Part shown: piece after piece, positions 19,065 to 26,824 of the stretch
Numbering within the stretch: the stretch's first letter is position 1
Layout of the letters: each line of letters opens with the position of its first letter
Position numbers and translations under genes: made by a program
The notes under the pieces: model-generated
The model's database searches: none
Told to the model about the DNA's origin: nothing
Seen by the model: only the letters and a program-made list of their open reading frames with translations
Source: Microbacterium sp. Leaf320
GTDB lineage: Bacteria > Actinomycetota > Actinomycetes > Actinomycetales > Microbacteriaceae
Assembly: GCF_001423485.1 (NCBI RefSeq)
Contig: NZ_LMOD01000001.1
Location: forward strand, 440,617 to 504,616
DNA: 64,000 nt
Reading direction: 5' to 3'

Positions 19065-19883
19065 ATGAGTCACGCTGCTGTCGGGGCGCCCGGGACGCCC
19101 CGGCGCTATCTGCATTCCCTGTGGCTGCTGTCGGCCCGAGACCTCAAGGTGCGGTACTCGACGAGCTTCCTCGGATACCTGTGGTCGGTGCTGGATCCGC
19201 TCGTGATGAGCGCGATCTACTGGTTCGTCTTCACACAGATCTTCCATCGTGATGTCGGTGAGGAGCCGTACATCGTGTTCCTCATCAGTGCGCTTCTGCC
19301 GTGGGTGTGGTTCAACTCCTCGGTGTCGGACTTCACGAGAGCCTTCAAGAAGGACTCCCGGCTGGTCCGCTCCACGGCCATCCCTCGTTCGATCTGGGTC
19401 AACCGCATCGTTCTCAGCAAGGGCATGGAGTACCTGTTCTCCCTGCCGGTGCTGGCCGCGTTCGTCATCATCAACCTGCTCGTCGAGCAGAACCCGGCGA
19501 ACACCGTCCAGGTCGGCTGGGGCATCCTCTGGATGCCGGTCGCGATGATCCTCCAGACGGTCCTGCTCGTGGGACTCGGTCTGCTCGTCGCGCCGCTCTG
19601 CGTCCTCTACGTCGACCTTGAGCGGACGACCGCGCTGATCCTGCGTGCGATGTTCTACGCGACCCCCATCATCTACAACGTCACGGATCTGCCGGGGATG
19701 TTCCAGACCCTCGGAGCCTTCAACCCGCTCGCCGGGATCTTCATGCTCTATCGCATGCCCTTCTTCCCCGATCAGTGGAACCTCTTCACCCTGCTGATCA
19801 GCGTCGGCATGACTCTCGTGATCCTGGCCCTCGGGATCTGGACGTTCCGCTCGTTGGAGCGCCCCGTGTTGAAGGAGCTGTGA
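19065..19883 (+). CDS. ABC-2 polysaccharide exporter permease, second copy (Wzm-like)
   Basis: The 272-residue protein has six hydrophobic segments and a cytoplasmic RDLKVRYSTSFLGYLWSVLDP motif near residues 24-45, as expected for the permease of a glycan ABC exporter. The position after glf and the normal length resemble the mycobacterial galactan exporter permease. It overlaps the ATPase gene by one base (TGATG). It differs clearly from the Wzm at 1005, so this is a second, separate transporter and not a recent duplicate. Confidence 0.9.
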   Translation: MSHAAVGAPGTPRRYLHSLWLLSARDLKVRYSTSFLGYLWSVLDPLVMSAIYWFVFTQIFHRDVGEEPYIVFLISALLPWVWFNSSVSDFTRAFKKDSRLVRSTAIPRSIWVNRIVLSKGMEYLFSLPVLAAFVIINLLVEQNPANTVQVGWGILWMPVAMILQTVLLVGLGLLVAPLCVLYVDLERTTALILRAMFYATPIIYNVTDLPGMFQTLGAFNPLAGIFMLYRMPFFPDQWNLFTLLISVGMTLVILALGIWTFRSLERPVLKEL

Positions 19884-20620
19884 TGTCGACCGCCATAGAG
19901 GTGAAGGGGCTCGGGGTCCGCTTCCGCCGCAACCGCCGAGGACGACGCAGCTTCAAGGATCTGTTCGCCGGAGCATCCCGGCGCTCGCGCCCTGGTGAGT
20001 TCTGGGCGCTGCGCGACGTCTCGTTCACCGTGCAGCAGGGGGAGTCGATCGGCGTCGTCGGTCGCAACGGTCAGGGCAAGTCCACCCTGCTGCGTCTCGT
20101 CGCGAAGGTCCTGCTGTCTGATGAGGGAACCGTGACCGTGAACGGGGGAGTCGCGCCCCTGATCGAGATCACAGGGGGCTTCGTCGGCGACCTGACCGTG
20201 CGCGAGAACGTCCGACTGACGGCCGGCCTTCACGGCATGTCGCGCGACGAGGTTTCACGTCGATACGACGACATCATCGAGTTCGCCGAGCTCGCCGGTT
20301 TCGAGGACACGCCCTACAAGCACCTCTCGAACGGCATGAAGGTGCGGCTCGCATTCTCCGTCGTCTCGCAGCTCGACGAGCCGATACTGCTCGTCGACGA
20401 GGTTCTCGCCGTCGGTGACAAGGCCTTCCGAGAGAAGTGCTACAAGCGCATCGACGAGCTGCTGGCTGAGGGGCGCACGCTGTTCTTCGTCAGCCACAAC
20501 GAGCGCGATCTCCGCCGTTTCTGCACGCGCGGCCTCTACCTCGACAAGGGCGCCCTCGTGCTCGATGCGCCGATCGCCGAGGTGCTCGACCGATACAACA
20601 AGGACTACAACGCCGGCTGA
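19883..20620 (+). CDS. ABC exporter ATPase, second copy (Wzt-like, no glycan-binding domain)
   Basis: The 245-residue ATPase has Walker A (GRNGQGKST, about 61-69), signature LSNGMKVRL (about 149-157) and Walker B ILLVDEVLAVGD (about 167-178). It stops soon after the H-loop region, so it lacks the carbohydrate-binding extension present in the protein at 1931. Exporters of this shorter type move the polymer without recognition of a capped end. It is coupled to the permease by one overlapping base. The 3' end faces a convergent gene 19 bases away. Confidence 0.9.
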   Translation: MSTAIEVKGLGVRFRRNRRGRRSFKDLFAGASRRSRPGEFWALRDVSFTVQQGESIGVVGRNGQGKSTLLRLVAKVLLSDEGTVTVNGGVAPLIEITGGFVGDLTVRENVRLTAGLHGMSRDEVSRRYDDIIEFAELAGFEDTPYKHLSNGMKVRLAFSVVSQLDEPILLVDEVLAVGDKAFREKCYKRIDELLAEGRTLFFVSHNERDLRRFCTRGLYLDKGALVLDAPIAEVLDRYNKDYNAG

Positions 20621-20639
20621 GCCCGGCGGCAGCGATGCA

Positions 20640-21200
20640 TCAGGCTGCGACGAGGTCGCTCAGCACCTGCAGCGAGGCGCGTGCCGCATCGACCGCGCTC
20701 GTCGTGTCGGAGCCGTCGCTCGCTGCGGTCTTCAGATCGGCGAGCTTCTGAGCGTAGTCGGCGACTCCGTCAGTCCACTCCGTCGCGATCGACGACGGCG
20801 GCAGAGTATCGGAGAGACGCTGAGCGTCCTCCTGCAGAGTCTCGACGACCTGCACGGCATCCGGGCCGCTGTTGGCTGCGGCGATGTCGAGGCCGCGCGC
20901 GGCGTCCTCGAGCCAGAAGCCGACCTGATCACGGAACGTGTCGATGGAGGGATCCACCGGCTCGGGTGCGGTGGTCACCGGCGGATCGGTCGGATCGCCG
21001 GGCATGCTCTCGGATGGTGACGGTGATCCGCCGGCACCGGGCTCCGGGGACTCGCCCCGAGGCAGGAGGAAGAACAGCAGCACGCCGACGACGACGAGGC
21101 CGGCGACGATGAGTGCCACGATGAGAGCGATGCGACCGCGGTTGCTCGGCTGGGGCTCCATCGGGGCCCAGCGGACGTCAGGCTGCTGTTCGTCGGTCAT
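20640..21200 (-). CDS. Hypothetical single-pass membrane protein
   Basis: The 186-residue protein has a short cytoplasmic part, one membrane helix (about residues 23-46), a Pro/Ser/Thr/Glu-rich linker and an extracytoplasmic alpha-helical domain (about 85-186) rich in Ala, Asp and Ser. No enzyme motif is seen. It lies 5 bases behind the galactofuranosyltransferase-like gene and is surely co-transcribed with it. A role in wall-polymer display or in supporting that transferase is possible but not shown. It cannot be assigned to a family from sequence alone. Confidence 0.75.
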   Translation of the reverse strand: MTDEQQPDVRWAPMEPQPSNRGRIALIVALIVAGLVVVGVLLFFLLPRGESPEPGAGGSPSPSESMPGDPTDPPVTTAPEPVDPSIDTFRDQVGFWLEDAARGLDIAAANSGPDAVQVVETLQEDAQRLSDTLPPSSIATEWTDGVADYAQKLADLKTAASDGSDTTSAVDAARASLQVLSDLVAA

Positions 21201-21205
21201 GCCGG

Positions 21206-22162
21206 TCAGTCCTCCAGTGCGGGCATCGGCTTCCAGGAGCGGTCGCGGCCGAGCTTGCCGCCCTCCTTGAGCCCACGGAACAGATTGCTCGTTCCCCGCA
21301 CCGTCCGCTCGACGAACAGCAGGCGGATGAGCTCCTTCGCGAACGTCATCGACGTTCCGAGACCGAAGAGCACCGGGTTGTAGTTGTCGTGGATGCGGTA
21401 GTACTGCTTGATGTACGCACGGTTGCGCATGATGTAGAAGCGGTAGGCATTGCTCGACGCGTTCATGTGGCGGATGCCCATGTCCCACTGCTTGATCTCG
21501 CGGGTGCGCCGCAGAACGAACTCATCGACGATCACCGCCGTGGTCTTGCGGGAGGCGAGCCACCCGTACATCTGGTCGTCCCAGTAGATGAAGAAGCGGT
21601 GGTCGGGCAGGCCGATCTGCGTCACGATCGAGCGGTGGATGAACATGCCCTCGAAGCATCCGGAGTTCATCTCCTTGTAGCCCGAGGCGTCGAACCCCGA
21701 GGGAGCGAAGGGGATCGGGATGCCCATGCGCTCGGCGATCCGGTACTGCCAGTAGAACTCGCTGCCGTCGTAGTCGTAGCGGCGACCTTGGATGCTCTTG
21801 AAGCGAGGAGCCCACTTGCCCATCTTCGCGAGACCGTCGGGGACGACCTCGACGTCGTCGTCCATCATCCAGATCCACTCGGATCCGATCTCGTACGCCG
21901 TGCGCATCCCCTCGCTGAAGCCGCCGGACCCACCGGTGTTGGTCTCGAGCCGTCGGTAGACGAGCTCGGTGCCGAGGCGAGGACGGAACGAGTCGACGAC
22001 ATCGGTCGTGTCGTCGGACGAGGCGTTGTCGATGATCACGACGTGGCCGGGCTTCGGATCCATCGCAGTGATGCTCTCGAGCAGACCGGTCAGCAGGTGC
22101 GATCGGTTGAAGGTGACGATGACGATCGTCGCGGACGCCGGGTCGAAGGGGGCGTGTGTCAC
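21206..22162 (-). CDS. GT2 glycosyltransferase, galactofuranosyltransferase-like
   Basis: The 318-residue GT-A enzyme has IVIVTFNRSHLL at about 12-23, VIIDNASSDDT (about 43-53), the metal-binding WMMDDDVE (about 97-104) and YWDDQMYGW (about 187-195). The DDD motif and the WDDQ block resemble the GlfT1/rhamnosyltransferase group that uses UDP-galactofuranose, and glf lies about 2 kb away, so galactofuranosyl transfer is a reasonable inference. The GTG at 22162 is supported by GGAG ten bases upstream. A -10 (22215-22220) precedes it. Confidence 0.83.
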   Translation of the reverse strand: MTHAPFDPASATIVIVTFNRSHLLTGLLESITAMDPKPGHVVIIDNASSDDTTDVVDSFRPRLGTELVYRRLETNTGGSGGFSEGMRTAYEIGSEWIWMMDDDVEVVPDGLAKMGKWAPRFKSIQGRRYDYDGSEFYWQYRIAERMGIPIPFAPSGFDASGYKEMNSGCFEGMFIHRSIVTQIGLPDHRFFIYWDDQMYGWLASRKTTAVIVDEFVLRRTREIKQWDMGIRHMNASSNAYRFYIMRNRAYIKQYYRIHDNYNPVLFGLGTSMTFAKELIRLLFVERTVRGTSNLFRGLKEGGKLGRDRSWKPMPALED

Positions 22163-22214
22163 GAGGTGATTTCTCCGGTGGCTGGGTGCCCGCAGGGCGC
22201 CGCGAGCAGATCCC

Positions 22215-22220
22215 ACCCTA
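22215..22220 (-). promoter_or_regulatory. -10 of the GT2/hypothetical operon
   Basis: TAGGGT on the minus strand would start transcription near 22208 and give a leader of about 46 bases with the GGAG ribosome site. Confidence 0.4.
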
Positions 22221-22262
22221 CCCGGAAGACCTGCGGAATCCCCCGAGGGCGCGTCGGTGCGC

Positions 22263-23561
22263 TCAGGCCTGAGGGCGCAGCGTCGGGATCGCGCCCGTGT
22301 GCGCCGCGTCGATGCTCTCTCTCCACGACCGCGTCTGGCCCGCGCGCAGGGCGCACAGCACCAGCATGAACCACCCGGCGCCGACCAGGGTGAAGCTCTC
22401 GAACATCGACTCCACGGCGAGCGTGACCAGCATCAGCGGCGTCCATGCGTAGACGACGGAGCGCCGCACGCTCGCGACGAGCCAGGAGCGGATGGTGGCG
22501 ATGCCGCCGAACAGCAGGAACAGCACGAGTCCTGCTGCGCCGAGCTGCAGAAGCACGTCGAAGTACGCGTTGAGCGCGCTCTGATGGTGGTCGTCGAGTA
22601 GGAAGTTGATGTAGGTGAACGGGTACTCTCCCCGCGCCCAGGAGCCGAACCAGCCCCACCCCTCGACCGGCTTGAGGGCGACGAAGTCGAGGATCGTGTT
22701 CCACAGGGTCGCCCTGGACGAGAAGTCGGACCCCGCATCGAGCAGCGCGATGATGACGTGGCGAAGAGCGAATGCCGCGGCCAGCGCCAGCGCGACGAGC
22801 ACACCGAGCACCCATTGCACGAGCGTCCTTCGTTCGGCGGGTGCATGTCGCACGATCGTGAGGGCCACGGCGACGACGCCGACGGCCGCGGCGAGGACGA
22901 GGACCATGGGGGAGGAGGAGAAGAAGGCGAGGAGGCCCGCCAACGCGATCGACGGGATCGCGATGCGTGCGGTCAGGGACTGCGACCGCCACTCGACGAC
23001 GAACGTGATCAGCGCGATCACGGTGACGAAGCCGAGCATGTTGCGGCTGCCGAAGAGACCCTGCACCGGCCCGCCGACCGCCAGCTGCCCCTGGATCCCG
23101 AGGAAGGTGAAGGGAGTGTCCAGCAGCACACCCGAGAGGATCTCGAGGGCGAGAGAGACGATCAGGAGCAGTCGCAGCGTGTCGCCGAGCGCCCGGACGG
23201 TCTGCAGTGTGTCGCGGATGTGTCCCACCGTGATGGCGAGGAACGCGAAGCCGAACAGCTCCATCCATCCGAGCGCTGTGTCTGACCTGTCGGTCGACCA
23301 CAGGACGCTGACGGCCGCCCAGACGAGGAACGCCAGCAGCGACGACGGCGCGATCCGCAGCAGGGAGAGCTCTTCGCGTCGCACCCACAGGATGCAGGCG
23401 CCGAGCGCGCAGAGCACGCCGATGACGGTGGCGAGCGTCACCGGCGACGCCGCGCGCTCGATCGTGAAGGCCGCGAAGACCGCCGTCAGCACGGCGACCG
23501 TGTAGGCGCGAGCGAATTCGGCCGAGCCGAGCAGATCCGTCACACGGCGTCCGAAGGTCAC
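22263..23561 (-). CDS. O-antigen ligase/polymerase-like membrane protein (second of tandem pair)
   Basis: The 432-residue protein has about eleven hydrophobic segments and one large extracytoplasmic loop near residues 265-305 with the Wzy_C/WaaL-type pattern (GWGWFGSW, HHQSALNAYFDVLLQLG). Such proteins join or polymerise lipid-linked glycans outside the membrane. The GTG at 23561 overlaps the stop of the upstream relative by 4 bases (GTGA); GTG at 23543 is an alternative. It was probably formed by duplication with the upstream gene, with which it shares layout but limited identity. Confidence 0.83.
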   Translation of the reverse strand: MTFGRRVTDLLGSAEFARAYTVAVLTAVFAAFTIERAASPVTLATVIGVLCALGACILWVRREELSLLRIAPSSLLAFLVWAAVSVLWSTDRSDTALGWMELFGFAFLAITVGHIRDTLQTVRALGDTLRLLLIVSLALEILSGVLLDTPFTFLGIQGQLAVGGPVQGLFGSRNMLGFVTVIALITFVVEWRSQSLTARIAIPSIALAGLLAFFSSSPMVLVLAAAVGVVAVALTIVRHAPAERRTLVQWVLGVLVALALAAAFALRHVIIALLDAGSDFSSRATLWNTILDFVALKPVEGWGWFGSWARGEYPFTYINFLLDDHHQSALNAYFDVLLQLGAAGLVLFLLFGGIATIRSWLVASVRRSVVYAWTPLMLVTLAVESMFESFTLVGAGWFMLVLCALRAGQTRSWRESIDAAHTGAIPTLRPQA

Positions 23562-24973
23562 GGAACCCGCCGACTTCTCTCGCCACGCTCGATCACGCGC
23601 TCGCGCTCGCCGACCCCGACGAGCGGTACGGCCTTGATCTTGAACGACAGCAGCACGAGCAGCATCCAGCCCCACAGCATGATGGGCGTCGACTCCGTGA
23701 GCCCCTGCACGAGCAGGACGACGGTGAAGAGGCTCGGCAGGAGGGTGATCGCCGAGTACGGTCGGTCGGACTGCAGATCCCACCGCGGCCGGTCGATGGC
23801 GAAGAACCAGGAGCGCCACAGCAGGCCGAGGTAGGCGAGTGCGACCAGAAGCAGTCCGAGCACGCCCAGCTGCATCAGCACGTCGAGCCACATGTTGTGC
23901 GCGTGGAACACCGTGATCCCGTGGTCTTCGATCCACCCGGCGAACGCGGGGTCGAACGGCACCCAGGGGCTCGAGAAGCCATTGCCGAAGAGCGGATGCT
24001 GGGCCGCGCGCTCGAGGACCTTCTCCCAGATCTTGTCGGAGCGGCCCGTCAGATCCGCACTGCGACCGAGCAGAGCGAACAGCGGCTCGCGCAGCAGCCA
24101 TACAGCGGTGCCGATGACCGCGGCGCCGCCGATGAAGAGCACGTAGAGCCTGGTGCGTCCGCCGGGCGTCTTCGTGCGGCGCATCAGCAGTGCGACGACG
24201 AGCACGACTCCCGCCGCGGCCGCACAGGCGTATGCGGTGGCGGACCCGGCCCTGAGCAGGAAGTACGCGGCGAGCAGGGCCCAGAGAGCGAGAGTCGTCC
24301 GCCAGCGCGTGCGTGCAGCGAACAGCACTCCGAAGGTGAGGATCGCGAACAGGCAGATGATCGCGAGCAGGTTGGAGTTGCCCACGATGCCCTGGATGCG
24401 GCCGCCGTCGAGGAGGTTGCCGCGCACCCAGTACCAGTGCGCGTTCGTCTCTCCCTCGGGGCGCACGAAGAAGTTCGGCAGGATCGGTCCGTGCACGACG
24501 AGCGCCACCCACAGCTCGATCGCGAGCGACAGGCCGAGGATCCACTTGAACGCCGAAGCGAGGGCCCGAACGATCTCGTGCCAGGTGAGGACGTGCACGA
24601 TGAACAGCGCATTCACGGTCACCGTCGCCAGCAGCACCCAGGTGATGATCGTCGCCCCGGGCCACTGCGACCAGGCGACCGAGAGCAGTGCGACGACGGT
24701 GTAGGCCGTCGCAGCCCAGGGCAGGCGACGCCAGGCGAAAGCGTGCGGGCGCTTGCGGGCGATCATCGGGACGCCGATGCCGAGCGTGGCGAGCAGGAAT
24801 ACGACCAGCGTGATCGCTGCGCCGATCTCTCCCAGCAGGTTGTACACCGCCGAGTGCGCGAACGTCACGAACAGGACGAGGATGATGTATCCGCGCAGCA
24901 GAAGATGCCCCGTCGACTCGCGCTCGGGCGCGGTGGGCGGGGCGGCCACCGGATGCTTCGTGTAGTGCGCCAT
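23558..24973 (-). CDS. O-antigen ligase/polymerase-like membrane protein (first of tandem pair)
   Basis: The 471-residue protein has about eleven hydrophobic segments and a large periplasm-facing loop (about residues 320-365) holding HPLFGNGFSSPW and HAHNMWLDVLMQLGVLG, the characteristic O-antigen ligase motif with the conserved H-x-H/N region. It would catalyse transfer or polymerisation of a lipid-linked glycan. The ATG at 24973 lies 7 bases after a TAGCCT -10, so the message is probably leaderless. The next gene overlaps it by 4 bases. It is divergent from manA with an 87-base gap. Confidence 0.85.
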   Translation of the reverse strand: MAHYTKHPVAAPPTAPERESTGHLLLRGYIILVLFVTFAHSAVYNLLGEIGAAITLVVFLLATLGIGVPMIARKRPHAFAWRRLPWAATAYTVVALLSVAWSQWPGATIITWVLLATVTVNALFIVHVLTWHEIVRALASAFKWILGLSLAIELWVALVVHGPILPNFFVRPEGETNAHWYWVRGNLLDGGRIQGIVGNSNLLAIICLFAILTFGVLFAARTRWRTTLALWALLAAYFLLRAGSATAYACAAAAGVVLVVALLMRRTKTPGGRTRLYVLFIGGAAVIGTAVWLLREPLFALLGRSADLTGRSDKIWEKVLERAAQHPLFGNGFSSPWVPFDPAFAGWIEDHGITVFHAHNMWLDVLMQLGVLGLLLVALAYLGLLWRSWFFAIDRPRWDLQSDRPYSAITLLPSLFTVVLLVQGLTESTPIMLWGWMLLVLLSFKIKAVPLVGVGERERVIERGERSRRVP

Positions 24974-24980
24974 CGCGTTC

Positions 24981-24986
24981 AGGCTA
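24981..24986 (-). promoter_or_regulatory. -10 of the ligase pair (leaderless)
   Basis: TAGCCT on the minus strand ends 7 bases before the ATG at 24973, with no ribosome site between. Confidence 0.45.
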
Positions 24987-25048
24987 CAGCGCACAGCTCG
25001 CAGAGCGCCTGAGCGTCGCGCTCGTGGCACGGCGGGTTCCGGTGCCAA

Positions 25049-25054
25049 TACTCT
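25049..25054 (+). promoter_or_regulatory. -10 of manA (leaderless)
   Basis: TACTCT ends 6 bases before the ATG at 25061. The start codon would be the first codon of the transcript. Confidence 0.5.
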
Positions 25055-25060
25055 GGTGGC

Positions 25061-26197
25061 ATGCTGCTCAGTCTCTCCAACGTGCCCCGCGACTACGCCT
25101 GGGGATCGCCGACGCTCCTCGCCGACCTCGAAGGTCGCGCTCCCGCAGGCGGCCCCGAGGCTGAGGTCTGGTTCGGAGACCACCCGGGGGATCCGGCGGA
25201 CGTGCGCAGCGGCGGGACACTGGACGCCGTCACAGGCGGATCGCTGCCCTACCTGCTCAAGCTGCTGGCTTCGGCCTCTCCGCTGTCGATCCAGGTGCAC
25301 CCGACCATCGAGCAGGCCAGGGCCGGATGGGCGCGAGAGGCCGAGCTCGGCGCCGACGACCCGAAGCGCAACTATCGCGACGACAATCACAAGCCCGAGT
25401 TGATCGTCGCGCTGAGCGAGCGCTTCGAGTCCCTGAGCGGACTCCGTCCTCTCGCCGGCACCCGGCGCCTGCTGTCCGCTCTGGGGGAGAGCACGGGCGT
25501 CGTCGAGCTGTCCTCTCGACTCGATGCCGACGGAGACGTGCTTCGCGACACGATCGGCTGGCTGCTGTCCGGGGAGGCTCAGGCCGTGGTCGATGACGTC
25601 GTCGCCGCGGTGCGTGCGGCGGTCGATACGGATTCGGGGGAGTGGCGCACCACCCTGGAGGCGGTCGCGGCGATCGCGGACACCTACCCGGGTGACCCCG
25701 GCGTCGTGGTCGCTCTGCTCATGAATCACGTGGTGCTCCGTCGCGGCGAGGGAGTCTTCCTCCGCGCGGGCCTTCTGCACGCCTACATCTCGGGCCTCGG
25801 CGTCGAGATCATGGCGGCGAGCGACAATGTGCTGCGCGGCGGGCTGACTCCGAAGCGGATCGACGTGCCCGAACTGCTCTCGATCCTCGACACGACGACC
25901 GGTGAGGTGCCGGTGCTCCGCCCGGCCGAGGTCGGCGCGATCACGGAGTACCCGGTGCCCGTGGCGGACTTCGCGCTGAGTCGCGTCGCTCTGAACGGCG
26001 ACGAGGTGTCGGTCGATGTCAGCGGGCCCACCATGGTGCTCGTCACGGCCGGTCGAGTGGAGGTCCGCGGGCAGGACGGCGAGTCGCTCGCCGTCCCTAT
26101 CGGGACGGCCGCTTTCGCGACGCCCGACGAGGGTCGGTTGGCCCTCTCGGGGCAGGGGGAGGCGTTCATCGCGTCTCCGGGTGCATCCACCAGCTGA
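25061..26197 (+). CDS. manA: Mannose-6-phosphate isomerase, class I
   Basis: The 378-residue zinc enzyme interconverts fructose 6-phosphate and mannose 6-phosphate, the entry to GDP-mannose and mannosylated wall components. Type I signatures are clear: SIQVHP (77-81, metal ligands), DDNHKPE (107-113) and GLGVEIMAASDNVLRGGLTPK in the second half. A short beta-rich C-terminal domain follows. The gene stands next to whiB2, as in many actinobacteria. A TACTCT element 6 bases before the ATG implies a leaderless message. It is complete. Confidence 0.95.
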   Translation: MLLSLSNVPRDYAWGSPTLLADLEGRAPAGGPEAEVWFGDHPGDPADVRSGGTLDAVTGGSLPYLLKLLASASPLSIQVHPTIEQARAGWAREAELGADDPKRNYRDDNHKPELIVALSERFESLSGLRPLAGTRRLLSALGESTGVVELSSRLDADGDVLRDTIGWLLSGEAQAVVDDVVAAVRAAVDTDSGEWRTTLEAVAAIADTYPGDPGVVVALLMNHVVLRRGEGVFLRAGLLHAYISGLGVEIMAASDNVLRGGLTPKRIDVPELLSILDTTTGEVPVLRPAEVGAITEYPVPVADFALSRVALNGDEVSVDVSGPTMVLVTAGRVEVRGQDGESLAVPIGTAAFATPDEGRLALSGQGEAFIASPGASTS

Positions 26198-26278
26198 CTG
26201 AGTGCCGGATGCCGACACGACACGCCGTACGAGGCTCAAGAACCTTCAAGACCTGATTGAGGGTTTACGATCCGCGAC

Positions 26279-26307
26279 TTGACCGATGGGAATGACACGG
26301 GTGTAAT
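26279..26307 (+). promoter_or_regulatory. whiB2 promoter, near-consensus -35 and -10
   Basis: TTGACC (26279-26284) and TGTAAT (26302-26307) are separated by exactly 17 bases, the best sigma-70-type promoter in the window. Transcription would start near 26314 and leave a leader of about 45 bases. Confidence 0.65.
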
Positions 26308-26358
26308 TAGTTGAGCACGGCCCGCCGAGGGGGCGGAATACAGGGGTTGGAGAGCGAG

Positions 26359-26676
26359 ATGACGGGTTACCGTTCAGACGTACCGGAGAACTGGTTCGTC
26401 GATCCGATCAACCTCGGTGTTCCCGGGGTTCGGAAGGCCGAGGTCGACGACGAGAACGCTCTCGCCTGGCAGAGCGACGCTCTCTGCTCGCAGACCGACC
26501 CCGAGGCCTTCTTCCCCGAGAAGGGCGGCTCGACCCGCGACGCCAAGCGCATCTGCACCTCATGCGATGTCCGCGGTGAATGCCTCGAGTACGCGCTCAA
26601 CAACGACGAGCGTTTCGGAATCTGGGGCGGGCTGTCGGAGCGCGAGCGCCGCAAGCTCAAGCGCCGCGCAAGCTGA
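26359..26676 (+). CDS. whiB2: WhiB-family Fe-S transcription factor, WhiB2/WhmD type
   Basis: The 105-residue protein has the four cluster cysteines C43, C66, C69 and C75 (C-x22-C-x2-C-x5-C), the GIWGG turn at 87-91 and a basic KLKRR tail. WhiB proteins bind a [4Fe-4S] cluster and the primary sigma factor. WhiB2/WhmD is linked to septation and cell division in mycobacteria, and WhiB in Streptomyces to sporulation septation. The ATG at 26359 follows GGAGAG at a workable distance; an upstream in-frame TTG at 26311 lies at the expected transcription start and is unlikely. The manA-whiB2 neighbourhood supports orthology. Confidence 0.93.
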   Translation: MTGYRSDVPENWFVDPINLGVPGVRKAEVDDENALAWQSDALCSQTDPEAFFPEKGGSTRDAKRICTSCDVRGECLEYALNNDERFGIWGGLSERERRKLKRRAS

Positions 26677-26686
26677 CGATCTTCAT

Positions 26687-26724
26687 CGGCGCCGCATCCT
26701 GACCACGGTCAAGACGCGGCGCCG
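26687..26724 (+). terminator. stem-loop after whiB2
   Basis: CGGCGCCGC (26687-26695) pairs with GCGGCGCCG (26716-26724), and a small GACC/GGTC hairpin sits inside the loop. It lies 10 bases past the whiB2 stop. There is no strong U-run, so this is a probable but unproven terminator. Confidence 0.4.
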
Positions 26725-26809
26725 TTGCCGTCTCTGGCGGACTGTGCCCGTCGCTCATAGCTTCGCGGCCACGCCGGGGCCGCTGGTCCGCGGAATACCG
26801 CGGCGCGCA

Positions 26810-26815
26810 TAGGCT
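26810..26815 (+). promoter_or_regulatory. -10 of the GT2-like/DUF5719 operon
   Basis: TAGGCT ends 9 bases before the ATG at 26825, implying a leader of only 0-3 bases. Confidence 0.45.
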
Positions 26816-26824
26816 GACCAGGTC

